Source: an uncultured Dokdonia sp. (GTDB lineage: Bacteria > Bacteroidota > Bacteroidia > Flavobacteriales > Flavobacteriaceae). Taken from it: DNA of 64,000 bases. The stretch lies in contig NZ_CALEMI010000126.1 in NCBI RefSeq assembly GCF_937910895.1, forward strand, positions 61,110-125,109, written 5' to 3'. Shown in pieces: positions 53,205-61,389 of this stretch (its first letter is position 1; the number at the start of each line of letters is the position of its first letter). The translations under genes were made by a program, and so were the position numbers. The notes beneath the pieces were generated by a model, which did no database searches, had not been told where the DNA came from, and was given only the letters and a program-made list of their open reading frames with translations.

Positions 53205-56200
53205 ATGAAATACCATTTTAACGACATAGAAGCCAAGTGGCAAAAATATTGGGCAGAAAAAGGCACCTTTCACGCAAGTAATGACAGTGACAAACCCAAA
53301 TATTATGTGCTCGATATGTTTCCCTATCCATCGGGAGCTGGGCTACACGTTGGACACCCGCTAGGCTATATTGCCAGTGATGTTTATGCGCGTTACAAAC
53401 GTTTGAAAGGGTTCAATGTATTGCATCCTCAGGGATATGATTCTTTTGGATTGCCTGCTGAGCAGTATGCCATACAGACCGGACAACACCCTGCCACCAC
53501 CACCAAAGTAAACATCGAAGGCGGTGTTGACAATCAAGGCAATGTGATTGCTGGCTACCGCAATCAACTCGATAAAATCGGTTTTTCATTTGATTGGAGT
53601 CGTGAAGTACGTACCTCAGATCCTAACTATTACAAGTGGACGCAGTGGATCTTTACGGAGCTTTTTAACTCTTGGTATAATAAAGACACAGATAAAGCTG
53701 AAAGCATTGATACGTTGGTGTCCGCTTTCGCGAAAGCGGGGAATACCTCCACAAACGCTGTATGCGACGATGATACGCCTACTTTTACCGCAGATGAATG
53801 GAATGGGTATAGCGACAAAGAACAACAAGAAATTTTATTAAAATATAGACTGACGTACTTAGCTGAAACCGAAGTCAACTGGTGTCCAGCTTTGGGAACC
53901 GTATTAGCAAATGACGAGATTGTAAACGGTGTTTCCGAACGTGGCGGACATACGGTAGTGCGTAAAAAAATGACCCAATGGTCGATGCGAATTTCTGCGT
54001 ATGCAGAACGCTTAATCCAAGGATTAGAAGGCATTGACTGGAGCGAATCCATCAAAGAAACCCAACGTAACTGGATCGGAAAGAGTGTCGGCGCCTCCGT
54101 CAGTTTCAAAGTAAAACCTGATGTCACGTCGAGCGCAGTCGAGACCTCGCCTGTTATAGATGTTTTTACGACACGCCCAGATACTATTTTTGGTGTGAGT
54201 TTTATGACACTTGCACCAGAGTTAGATTTGGTACACGAGATCACCACACCTGAACAAAAAGAAGCAGTAGAAGCCTATATCGAATCCACCTCCAAACGTT
54301 CAGAACGTGAGCGGATGGCAGATGTAAAAACCATTTCTGGAGTCTTTACAGGAGCGTATGCGGAGCATCCGTTTACCAAAGAACCGATTCCAATTTGGAT
54401 TGGTGATTATGTATTAGCAGGCTACGGAACAGGTGCGGTAATGGCAGTACCCTGTGGCGATCAGCGAGATTATGATTTTGCAAAAAAGTTTGACATTCCG
54501 ATTCCAAATGTATTTGAAGGCGTTGATATTTCGGAAGAAGCCTTTTCAGATAAAGCGACTACGGTGATTGCAAACAGTGATTTCTTAAACGGATTAAAGT
54601 ATAAGAAAGCGGTAAAACTGGCGATCTACGAATTAGAAAAAATAGGTGCAGGAACAGGTAAAACCAATTATCGTTTACGTGATGCTGTGTTTAGCCGTCA
54701 GCGCTATTGGGGAGAGCCTTTCCCTGTCTATTATGTCGACGGAATGCCGCAGATGATTGACACAAAACATCTACCCATAGAACTTCCAGAAATCGAAAAA
54801 TACCTTCCTACCGAAGACGGCGAACCGCCTTTAGGTCGCGCCGATGTTTGGTCATGGGATACAAAAACCAACACCGTTGTCTCTAACGATCTTTGTCACC
54901 CTGAGCCTGTCGAAGGGCAAGAACATAACGGAGTCTATCCTCTTGAATTAAACACCATGCCAGGTTGGGCAGGAAGTAGTTGGTACTTCTTTCGATATAT
55001 GGAAAAAGCACAACGCGATAGGGTTTTTGCTTCTAAAGAAGCCTTAGACTATTGGGGAAATGTCGATTTATACATTGGAGGTTCCGAGCATGGAACAGGT
55101 CACTTGTTGTACAGTAGATTCTGGGTAAAATTCCTATACGACCGTGGTTTTGTAGGGGTTGATGAGCCCTTCCAAAAAATGATTAATCAGGGGATGATTT
55201 TGGGGACGAGTGCTTTTGTATATAGATTATCAGCAGTAAGTATTAGTAATAAGGATTTTATCCATGCTACGAACATATTTGTTACTAAATCAGAATTTGA
55301 CAGAATTACTAAAGAAAAAGACTTTAATAATAAAAAATATATAGACCTTTCAAAAAAATCAATGAAAGATAACGGCATTGATGAAAAAGAGATATCGAAA
55401 ATTGTGGGGTATGTTTTTTCGAATATACATGCTGATGTCTCTTTAATAAATGCATCTGATGAATTAGATATAGAAGCCTTCAAAAAATGGAGACCCGAAT
55501 TTAAGGATGCAGAGTTCATACTTGAAGACGGGGTTTATAAAGTCGGCCGCGAAGTTGAAAAAATGTCCAAGTCTAAATACAACGTCGTCAATCCAGATCA
55601 GATTTGTGAGCAGTATGGTGCAGATACCTTACGTATGTATGAGATGTTTTTAGGTCCGCTAGAGCAAGCAAAACCATGGAATACGGCTGGGATTACAGGG
55701 GTGCATAACTTCTTAAAGAAATTATGGAAGTTGTATCATTCATCCCCCTCCGCCCCCAAAGGGGGAACCGCCAATGTTGACGGAGAAAATGCTTTTTATG
55801 TAAGTGATGAACCTACTTCTAAGGAAAGTTTAAAAACATTGCACAAAACCATTAAGAAAGTAGAGGAAGATATTGAGAACTTTAGTTTTAATACGTCAGT
55901 ATCTACGTTTATGATTGCAGGGAATGAGTTGGCAGCACAAAAATGTACTTCAAGAGAAATTCTTGAACCGCTTTTGATTTTACTTTCGCCGTATGCACCA
56001 CATATCGCAGAAGAATTATGGAGTAAATTAGGACATACCGAAAGTATTTCTGAAGCATCCTTCCCAATTTTTGACGCAAGTCATTTGGTAGAAAGTACTA
56101 AGAACTACCCGATCTCGTTTAATGGAAAAATGAAGTTTACGTTAGAGCTTCCATTAGACTATAGCAAAGATCAGATCGAAGAAGTGGTCATGGCTCATGA

Positions 56201-56282
56201 AAAAACAAAAATGTATCTGGACGGACGTACACCTAAAAAGGTAATTATTGTACCTGGAAAGATTGTCAATATTGTGGGGTAA
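53205..56282 (+). CDS. leuS: Leucyl-tRNA synthetase with embedded repeat sequences
   Basis: 1025 residues, class I synthetase charging tRNA-Leu. HIGH-type motif PYPSGAGLHVGHPLG, editing domain (TTRPDTIFGVSFMTL), and KMSKS (EKMSKSKYNVVNP). It is long for the family. Four short stretches look like repeat insertions in frame: AFAKA (174-178), TSSAVETSP (about 307-315), LCHPEPVEGQ (563-572) and SSPSAPKGGTA (846-856). All lie outside the catalytic motifs and keep the frame open, so the enzyme should still work. Confidence 0.96.
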   Translation: MKYHFNDIEAKWQKYWAEKGTFHASNDSDKPKYYVLDMFPYPSGAGLHVGHPLGYIASDVYARYKRLKGFNVLHPQGYDSFGLPAEQYAIQTGQHPATTTKVNIEGGVDNQGNVIAGYRNQLDKIGFSFDWSREVRTSDPNYYKWTQWIFTELFNSWYNKDTDKAESIDTLVSAFAKAGNTSTNAVCDDDTPTFTADEWNGYSDKEQQEILLKYRLTYLAETEVNWCPALGTVLANDEIVNGVSERGGHTVVRKKMTQWSMRISAYAERLIQGLEGIDWSESIKETQRNWIGKSVGASVSFKVKPDVTSSAVETSPVIDVFTTRPDTIFGVSFMTLAPELDLVHEITTPEQKEAVEAYIESTSKRSERERMADVKTISGVFTGAYAEHPFTKEPIPIWIGDYVLAGYGTGAVMAVPCGDQRDYDFAKKFDIPIPNVFEGVDISEEAFSDKATTVIANSDFLNGLKYKKAVKLAIYELEKIGAGTGKTNYRLRDAVFSRQRYWGEPFPVYYVDGMPQMIDTKHLPIELPEIEKYLPTEDGEPPLGRADVWSWDTKTNTVVSNDLCHPEPVEGQEHNGVYPLELNTMPGWAGSSWYFFRYMEKAQRDRVFASKEALDYWGNVDLYIGGSEHGTGHLLYSRFWVKFLYDRGFVGVDEPFQKMINQGMILGTSAFVYRLSAVSISNKDFIHATNIFVTKSEFDRITKEKDFNNKKYIDLSKKSMKDNGIDEKEISKIVGYVFSNIHADVSLINASDELDIEAFKKWRPEFKDAEFILEDGVYKVGREVEKMSKSKYNVVNPDQICEQYGADTLRMYEMFLGPLEQAKPWNTAGITGVHNFLKKLWKLYHSSPSAPKGGTANVDGENAFYVSDEPTSKESLKTLHKTIKKVEEDIENFSFNTSVSTFMIAGNELAAQKCTSREILEPLLILLSPYAPHIAEELWSKLGHTESISEASFPIFDASHLVESTKNYPISFNGKMKFTLELPLDYSKDQIEEVVMAHEKTKMYLDGRTPKKVIIVPGKIVNIVG
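53722..53737. repeat. TTTCGCGAAA palindrome copy 17
   Basis: In leuS, read as AFAKA in a poorly conserved connecting region. Confidence 0.9.
54124..54150. repeat. GTCGAGCGCAGTCGAGAC repeat inside leuS
   Basis: GTCGAG...GTCGAGAC type sequence within the editing-domain linker, read as SSAVET. Sequences of this type occur as intergenic repeats in many flavobacterial genomes; no second clear copy in this window. Confidence 0.55.
54892..54920. repeat. GTCACCCTGAGCCTGTCGAAGGG repeat inside leuS (REP-type)
   Basis: The core CACCCTGAGCCTGTCGAAGG is a well-known bacterial interspersed repeat. Here it is read as CHPEPVEG and leaves the frame open. Confidence 0.8.
55742..55768. repeat. CCCCCTCCGCCCCCAAAGGGGG repeat inside leuS
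   Basis: GCCCCCAAAGGGGG hairpin with C-rich lead, read as SPSAPKGGT. Matches the style of the hairpins after panE and leuS. Confidence 0.7.
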
Positions 56283-56283
56283 T

Positions 56284-56312
56284 CCTCGCCTAACCCCTCC
56301 GAAGGAGGGGAG
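56284..56312. repeat. CCCCTCCGAAGGAGGGG hairpin after leuS
   Basis: Strong stem right after the leuS stop codon; likely terminator and member of the CCCTC repeat family. Confidence 0.7.
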
Positions 56313-56362
56313 TTTTAAGTTGTTCCGCGAGTGCCGTCGAGAACCAAATACTATAGTATCCT

Positions 56363-56632
56363 ATGACAGAGATTAATTCCGTAGAGATTATTGGGCTTAT
56401 TGCGGCTACGTGTACAACCGCCGCTTTTTTACCTCAGGTTTATCAAACATGGAAGACCAAGAATGTGTCTGGGCTTTCTTTGCCTATGCTTACTATATTT
56501 TTTACTGGCGTTACGCTGTGGCTTATCTATGGCACCTATATAAATAGTCTTTCTATCATACTCGCGAATGCGATTACGATTGTTTCTGTGTTTTTGTTGA
56601 TTATTTTTAAGTTGAGGTATAGGAATAGGTGA
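56363..56632 (+). CDS. SemiSWEET sugar transporter
   Basis: 89 residues with three membrane spans forming one PQ-loop unit: TAAFLPQVYQTWKTKNVSGL is the characteristic segment. Works as a dimer to move sugars across the inner membrane. Complete length. Confidence 0.93.
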   Translation: MTEINSVEIIGLIAATCTTAAFLPQVYQTWKTKNVSGLSLPMLTIFFTGVTLWLIYGTYINSLSIILANAITIVSVFLLIIFKLRYRNR

Positions 56633-57041
56633 TTCATCAATCCCTCTGTCTGCTGCGCAGACATCTCCCTTCTAGAAGGGAGAGGCTTTTGTTCTCGTTT
56701 TTATAATGACAAATTGTTGTACTTTATCATCTATTTATTTAAAAAAAGAAGCCTCTATTTGAAACTTACATAACCGTAAGAAAGGCTTGTTTGTCGTTTT
56801 GACACAACATACCGTTATCATTAACTAGCTTCTCATATAGAAGAGGACAAATCAAAAACCGTAAAACTTCAATTTTAAACAACTTACATTTTTACAGAAT
56901 AGTAAAGAGGCTTTTATTTGAAGCCCACACAACCGTAAGCAAGGCTTCTCCCTTTTGGAAAAGGGAGATGTCAAAAACAAGGTTTTTGACAGAGGGATTG
57001 GCGAAGCTGCAAGCTAGCCAGAAAACCTTTATCTTTAAACC
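56633..57041. other. Repeat-rich intergenic region before the DUF559 gene
   Basis: 408 bases with two inverted composite repeats: TCCCTCTGTCTGCTGCGCAG... (56640-56690) and its inverted relative ...GAGATGTCAAAAACAAGG (56945-57001). Two direct repeats with ATTTGAA-C--ACATAACCGTAAG (56755 and 56925) lie between them. No gene. Confidence 0.75.
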
Positions 57042-57392
57042 ATGATCATCCACTCTAGAAAACATTTAGAGACCTATAGAAAATCACTTCGCAATAACGC
57101 AACAGCTGCTGAACGCTTTTTATGGAAACATCTTAAAAATAAGCAGCTAAATGGCAAACGATTTTTAAGACAGCATAGCATCCTCAATTATATCGTAGAC
57201 TTTTATTGCCCTTCAGAAAAGCTAATTATAGAACTAGACGGAGAAGTTCATTTTAATGAAGAAGCTCAAGAATACGATGCAAAGCGAACCGAAGAACTAG
57301 AGAATTTAGGTTTTACAGTCATACGGTTTGAAAACAAAATGGTGTTTGATCTACTCCCAAGTGTATTACTAGAAATTACATCTCATTTTTGA
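57042..57392 (+). CDS. DUF559 endonuclease-like protein
   Basis: 116 residues, PD-(D/E)XK-type nuclease fold related to Vsr. The catalytic region reads FYCPSEKLIIELDGEVHFNE, with Asp and Glu residues and a downstream RFENKMVF. The biological role of DUF559 is unknown. The gene sits inside a nest of short palindromic repeats, a recurring context for this family in Bacteroidota. Confidence 0.88.
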   Translation: MIIHSRKHLETYRKSLRNNATAAERFLWKHLKNKQLNGKRFLRQHSILNYIVDFYCPSEKLIIELDGEVHFNEEAQEYDAKRTEELENLGFTVIRFENKMVFDLLPSVLLEITSHF

Positions 57393-57504
57393 ATACACTT
57401 AATCACAAGAATCTTAAAGAATAACTGACAAAATTTCACTTGATTACATTGGTCTTATTATTGCCATAGTTTTTGTAATTTTAAATTCATAAAATCAAAT
57501 TAAT

Positions 57505-58215
57505 ATGTTAGGAGGATATATGGGATACTACATTATTGTAGGCGCCATCGGATTAATAAGTATGTTAGTCAGCAGAAAACTTAAAAGCAAATTTGAACAC
57601 TATTCTAAAGTACGTTTACGAAATGGCATGTCTGGTGCTGAGATTGCCGAAAAAATGCTGGCTGATAATGGGATACGAGATGTAAAGGTAATTTCTGTAG
57701 GAGGTCAACTCACAGATCATTATAACCCAAGAAACAAAACTGTTAACTTAAGCGAAGTGGTATATAGTCAGCGGAATGCTGCAGCTGCTGCTGTGGCAGC
57801 ACATGAATGTGGACATGCTGTACAACACGCCAAAGCGTATGGTTTCCTAAAAATGAGATCACAGTTAGTTCCCTTAGTAAGTATCTCATCTAGTATGTCT
57901 CAATGGGTCATTATAGGAGGTCTTGTATTAATGAGTATTAATTCACTTGCTGGCGCAGGAAGTATGATTGCCTTAATAGGCCTTGGATTATATGCCGTAC
58001 AAACGCTTTTTAGTTTTATCACTTTACCCGTGGAGTATGATGCAAGTAATCGTGCATTGGCATGGCTGAAAGCAGAAAACATGGTGACTCCAGAAGAATA
58101 TGCAGGGTCAAAAGATGCTTTAAAATGGGCAGCCCGTACGTATGTAGTTGCGGCTATAGGATCATTGGCAACTTTAGTATATTTTGCATTGCAGGTGTTA
58201 GGAGATAGACGGTAA
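57505..58215 (+). CDS. Zinc metallopeptidase, YugP family
   Basis: 236 residues with an N-terminal span and two to three C-terminal spans. The zinc motif HECGH (100-104) lies in AAAAAVAAHECGHAVQHAKA. YugP-type membrane proteases have no well-known substrate. Complete length. Confidence 0.92.
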   Translation: MLGGYMGYYIIVGAIGLISMLVSRKLKSKFEHYSKVRLRNGMSGAEIAEKMLADNGIRDVKVISVGGQLTDHYNPRNKTVNLSEVVYSQRNAAAAAVAAHECGHAVQHAKAYGFLKMRSQLVPLVSISSSMSQWVIIGGLVLMSINSLAGAGSMIALIGLGLYAVQTLFSFITLPVEYDASNRALAWLKAENMVTPEEYAGSKDALKWAARTYVVAAIGSLATLVYFALQVLGDRR

Positions 58216-58255
58216 ATAATAAGTGAAATCGAAATGTAAATTTCAACTTCTTTTT

Positions 58256-58406
58256 GCGTGAGGGATAGCAGTGTTTACCCCACAGGAATGAAGGAGGCTG
58301 AGTGCCATGCTGCAAGCGTGGTGTACCGAAGGATACGTAATGACGAGGAGTAAAAACGAATAGCCCGACCGAAGCCCTGAATGTAATGAAGAGGCAAAGG
58401 TCACGC
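58256..58406 (+). ncRNA. Candidate structured RNA or structured repeat
   Basis: GCGTGA at 58256 pairs with TCACGC at 58401, closing a domain of 151 bases. Inside are CCATGC-TGCAA-GCGTGG and GTACC-GAA-GGATAC hairpins. No open frame with a coding look on either strand. It could be a small RNA, a leader of trxA or a structured repeat. The identification is weak; the class is unknown. Confidence 0.4.
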
Positions 58407-58526
58407 CCAGAATAGGATACGTCAAAACGTAAAGGACAAATTGACAAACCTTGTGGTATCAAGCAATCAAATGGTGTAATAACCAAAGTTGATACTTGGG
58501 TTGTAAGCTTTGGCAAAATATTTGAC

Positions 58527-58534
58527 TAAGTTTG
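58527..58534 (+). promoter_or_regulatory. Possible -7 box of trxA (TAAGTTTG)
   Basis: Matches TAnnTTTG and lies 38 bases before the trxA start. The nearest TTTG upstream (58509) is closer than usual. Confidence 0.45.
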
Positions 58535-58572
58535 CATGTAAAATTGGATTAAAACTTTAAAACTATATAGTT

Positions 58573-58893
58573 ATGGCATTAGAAATCACAGATGCAACAT
58601 TTGAAGAAGCAGTATTAAACAGTGACAAACCTGTATTGGTAGACTTTTGGGCTGCTTGGTGTGGGCCTTGTCGTATGGTAGGACCTGTCATCGAAGAAAT
58701 CGCTGGAGAGTATGAAGGAAAAGCGGTAGTAGGAAAGTTGGACGTAGATGCAAATCAGGAATTTGCAGCAAAATACGGCGTACGTAACATCCCTACAGTA
58801 TTGATGTTTAAAAACGGAGAAGTTGTAGGACGTCAAGTTGGTGTTGCTCCTAAAAAAGTATATACAGACGCGATTGATGACCTTTTAAATTAA
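58573..58893 (+). CDS. trxA: Thioredoxin
   Basis: 106 residues with the active site WCGPC (Cys30, Cys33) in LVDFWAAWCGPCRMV and the cis-proline region NIPTVLMFKNGE. General cytoplasmic disulfide reductase. Monocistronic, with its own terminator. Confidence 0.97.
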   Translation: MALEITDATFEEAVLNSDKPVLVDFWAAWCGPCRMVGPVIEEIAGEYEGKAVVGKLDVDANQEFAAKYGVRNIPTVLMFKNGEVVGRQVGVAPKKVYTDAIDDLLN

Positions 58894-58911
58894 GAGATCG
58901 TAAGATTATGC

Positions 58912-58943
58912 AAAAGGTTTGGTGTAGTGCCAAACCTTTTTTA
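58912..58943 (+). terminator. Terminator of trxA
   Basis: AAAGGTTTGG-TGTAGTG-CCAAACCTTT stem followed by a T run. Confidence 0.93.
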
Positions 58944-59054
58944 TTTTAGTGAGATAAAAAACAGATCATCCTTGGTGATATTGTTTTATTATGGGGCTAA
59001 CCTCACTGAGTAGGGAGGTCTTTTAAGGTTAAGGAAAAGGTTGTTTGTATTTAC

Positions 59055-59070
59055 GCTTTCGCGAAAGCTA
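59055..59070. repeat. TTTCGCGAAA palindrome copy 18
   Basis: Intergenic, upstream of the ClpP-like gene; in the open frame before its true start it would read TLSRKL. Confidence 0.9.
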
Positions 59071-59118
59071 AATTCCATACACTCCTTTTTTATTGAAATG
59101 AAGTTAATATTTATGAGG

Positions 59119-59153
59119 TCTCCGTCCCTAGCCGACAGGCAAGTTCACGGAGA
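59119..59153. repeat. Hairpin with variable arms and CCTAGCCGACAGGCAAG core
   Basis: Arms TCTCCGT and ACGGAGA enclose a core like that at 9402-9441 (CCCT--C-GCCGACA-GCA-GTTC). It lies in the leader of the ClpP-like gene. Confidence 0.65.
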
Positions 59154-59184
59154 GAAAAGATACCCGGCTTTACGGGCAATACAC

Positions 59185-59733
59185 ATGGAAAAAAAGACAA
59201 AAGTACAAGACGCAATAGACACCTCCCTTTTAGAACAGCGTAAAGTATTCCTATGGGGAATGGTAGATGATAAAAGTGCAAAGCACGTGATTGATCGTTT
59301 GCTATATCTAGATGCTATAAGCAATGATGAGATTCAGTTGTTTATAAACAGCCCTGGAGGGTATGTAACTTCTGGGTTTGCAATGTATGATACTATTAAA
59401 CATATTAAGAGCCCTGTCTCTACCATTTGTACGGGACTAGCAGCTAGTATGGGATCAATTCTTCTTTCTGTAGGAGAAAAAGGACGCCGTTTTATACAGC
59501 CACATGCACGTGTAATGATACACCAACCTTCTGGAGGTGCAAAAGGACAAGCAAGTGACATCCAGATTACAGCACAAGAAATTGTTAAAACAAAAGAGCT
59601 TAGTGCTCAAATTCTAGCTGATAATTGTGGACAAACGTTTGAAAAAATTATGAAAGATTTTCAGCGTGACCATTGGATGGGCGCAGATGAGTCTGTTGCC
59701 TACGGTATTGTAGATGGCGTTTACAAAGGATAA
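59185..59733 (+). CDS. clpP: ClpP-like protease subunit
   Basis: 182 residues from ATG 59185 (MEKKTKVQDAID); the earlier in-frame part consists of a palindrome and a hairpin repeat and does not look coding. The catalytic triad is Ser88 (GLAASMGS), His113 (RVMIHQPSGG) and Asp162 (FQRDHW). It lacks the longer N-terminal segment of the main ClpP and is probably a second ClpP paralogue. It acts with an AAA+ unfoldase not in the window. Confidence 0.9.
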   Translation: MEKKTKVQDAIDTSLLEQRKVFLWGMVDDKSAKHVIDRLLYLDAISNDEIQLFINSPGGYVTSGFAMYDTIKHIKSPVSTICTGLAASMGSILLSVGEKGRRFIQPHARVMIHQPSGGAKGQASDIQITAQEIVKTKELSAQILADNCGQTFEKIMKDFQRDHWMGADESVAYGIVDGVYKG

Positions 59734-59750
59734 CATCGGGGCTTCGATAT

Positions 59751-59787
59751 AATTTTTAGATCCTCTTAGAAAGAGGATCTAAAAATT
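59751..59787. terminator. Long inverted repeat after the ClpP-like gene
   Basis: 17-base perfect arms AATTTTTAGATCCTCTT with a 3-base loop AGA. Works as a strong terminator; A and T runs at both ends allow both directions. Confidence 0.92.
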
Positions 59788-59874
59788 ACTTAGCCACCTT
59801 TACGAATTACTTCTTTTACAATATTATGACGGATTCGTTTCTGATTTCGTTTTTTTAATTTCAACTTCCCTATT

Positions 59875-60810
59875 GTGGACATCAAATCAGAATTACATAA
59901 AACCAGTGGTTTTGGCAACTTAGAGCTTCTTGCAAAGCAAGTGGTCGAGGGTTTTATTTCTGGGATGCATAAGAGTCCGTTTCATGGATTTTCGGCAGAA
60001 TTTGCGGAACATAAAGTCTACAATAACGGAGAAAGTACCAAACACATCGATTGGAAACTGTATGCAAAAACAGATCGGCTGTATACAAAGCGTTATGAAG
60101 AGGAAACCAACTTACGTTGCCATCTCATTGTAGACAACAGTAGCTCGATGCATTATCCGCCTGTATCTCAACACGGAATAGACAATCTGAATAAGATTAG
60201 CTTTTCAGCACTCGCAAGTGCTGCGATTATGCATCTTATGAAAAAACAACGGGATACGGTAGGTTTGAGTGTTTATGGAGAAAGTTATGAGTTTTATACG
60301 TCTGAGAAAGGGAGTGATCGCCATCACCATATGTTATTGGATCAATTAGGAGGTATGCTGGATCCCGCTTTCGCGAAAGCAGAAAAAAAGACAGCCACGT
60401 ATGCTCACTTACATCTTATTGCCGAGAAGCTCAAGAGACGTTCCTTAGTATTTTTATTTTCTGATATGTTTCAGAGTGATGTGGAACAGGAGCAGCTTTT
60501 TGAGGCCTTACAGCATTTAAAGTACAATAAGCACGAGGTTGTGCTTTTTCATACGTACAGTGCAGAAAAAGAATATAATTTTAAGTTTTCTAATGCGCCT
60601 AAACGTTTTGTAGATGTTGAAACGGGCGAACATATCAATTTGTATGCAGATTCTATTAGGGATATCTATAAGGCGTCTGTAGAGACGTATTTTAAAAACT
60701 TACAATTGCGATGTGCACAATACCGAATTAAGTACATTCCAGCAGTGATTGAGAAGGGGTTTAGTCCTATTTTGACTACGTTTCTGGTAGAGCGACAAAA
60801 ATTTGTGTAA
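59875..60810 (+). CDS. DUF58 domain protein
   Basis: 311 residues with a GTG start at 59875. The DUF58 core (GESTKHIDWKLYAKTDRLYT, CHLIVDNSSSMHYP) contains a VWA/MIDAS-like DxSxS motif. Such proteins usually belong to MoxR-BatA gene groups; the other members are not in the window. AFAKA (165-169) is encoded by the palindrome in a variable loop. Confidence 0.92.
   Translation: MDIKSELHKTSGFGNLELLAKQVVEGFISGMHKSPFHGFSAEFAEHKVYNNGESTKHIDWKLYAKTDRLYTKRYEEETNLRCHLIVDNSSSMHYPPVSQHGIDNLNKISFSALASAAIMHLMKKQRDTVGLSVYGESYEFYTSEKGSDRHHHMLLDQLGGMLDPAFAKAEKKTATYAHLHLIAEKLKRRSLVFLFSDMFQSDVEQEQLFEALQHLKYNKHEVVLFHTYSAEKEYNFKFSNAPKRFVDVETGEHINLYADSIRDIYKASVETYFKNLQLRCAQYRIKYIPAVIEKGFSPILTTFLVERQKFV
60367..60380. 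repeat. TTTCGCGAAA palindrome copy 19
   Basis: In the DUF58 gene, read as AFAKA. Confidence 0.9.
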
Positions 60811-60826
60811 TTTTTTTATTTTTTTG

Positions 60827-60857
60827 TTTGCAGATGTAAAAAGAGAGTGTATATTTG
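60827..60857 (+). promoter_or_regulatory. Promoter of tRNA-Asp
   Basis: TTTG (60827) and TATATTTG (60850) separated by 19 bases: exact Bacteroidota consensus. Confidence 0.85.
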
Positions 60858-60875
60858 CACCCGCAACAGCGCAAC

Positions 60876-60949
60876 GGTCTGGTAGTTCAGCTGGTTAGAA
60901 TATCTGCCTGTCACGCAGGGGGTCGCGGGTTCGAGTCCCGTCCAGACCG
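60876..60949 (+). tRNA. tRNA-Asp (GTC)
   Basis: 74 bases forming a full cloverleaf: acceptor GGTCTGG/CCAGACC, anticodon loop CTGTCAC, T arm GCGGG-TTCGAGT-CCCGT. CCA is not encoded. Confidence 0.97.
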
Positions 60950-60954
60950 CTACA

Positions 60955-60981
60955 AAAGCCCTCAGTCCGAGGGCTTTTTTT
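60955..60981 (+). terminator. Terminator of tRNA-Asp
   Basis: AAAGCCCTC-AGTCC-GAGGGCTTTTTTT. Confidence 0.93.
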
Positions 60982-61123
60982 ATAAGAAGTTGTGTTGGCT
61001 ACGTCACACGTAGTAAGGCTTTGTAGTTGAAGCCGATGAGAAGCTTTTCCTGTCATAAGGAGAGGCTTTTTTTGTAAAAGAAAAATACTTTTAAAAAAAG
61101 TGTGGTAAAAGTGTAAAATTCTT

Positions 61124-61153
61124 TTTGGCGAGTTATAAAAAAGTGTATATTTG
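61124..61153 (+). promoter_or_regulatory. Promoter of tRNA-Asn
   Basis: TTTG (61124) and TATATTTG (61146) separated by 18 bases. Confidence 0.8.
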
Positions 61154-61176
61154 CATCCGCTTAAAGGAAATAACAC

Positions 61177-61250
61177 TCCTCCTTAGCTCAGTTGGTTAGA
61201 GCATCTGACTGTTAATCAGAGGGTCCTTGGTTCGAGCCCAAGAGGGGGAG
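61177..61250 (+). tRNA. tRNA-Asn (GTT)
   Basis: 74 bases: acceptor TCCTCCT/AGGGGGA, anticodon loop CTGTTAA, T arm CTTGG-TTCGAGC-CCAAG. CCA is not encoded. Confidence 0.97.
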
Positions 61251-61260
61251 CAATTTAAGC

Positions 61261-61293
61261 AAAAGCCTAATCTTTAATAGATTAGGCTTTTTT
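61261..61293 (+). terminator. Terminator of tRNA-Asn
   Basis: AAAGCCTAATCT-TTAAT-AGATTAGGCTTTTTT. Confidence 0.93.
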
Positions 61294-61340
61294 ATTTGTA
61301 TTAAATTCTGGATTATACTTCTAGACAATAAAAACAACTC

Positions 61341-61374
61341 GGATCAAGTCTAAAACTGGATCAAGTCTAAAACT
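61341..61374. repeat. 17-bp tandem duplication at the left end of the IS
   Basis: GGATCAAGTCTAAAACT occurs twice in a row (61341-61357 and 61358-61374). The second copy is the outer part of the IS left inverted repeat. Confidence 0.9.
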
Positions 61375-61389
61375 TGTGGGATTTTGGGA

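Larger units (their letters stand above)
58216..58572. other. Intergenic region containing a structured RNA candidate
   Basis: 357 bases without a supportable gene. The middle part is more GC-rich than its surroundings and holds the candidate at 58256-58406. GTATCAA/TTGATAC (58455 and 58490) gives another stem downstream. Confidence 0.6.

Noticed and set aside
53361..54247. Minus-strand ORFs up to 205 codons in leuS
   Set aside because: They overlap the synthetase frame and lack features of real proteins.
58216..58572. tmRNA, RNase P or 6S RNA in the trxA leader region
   Set aside because: None of their conserved core motifs could be seen; it is listed only as an unclassified structured candidate.
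59041..59184. Longer start of the ClpP-like gene
   Set aside because: The extra part is made of the palindrome and a hairpin repeat and has no match to ClpP.
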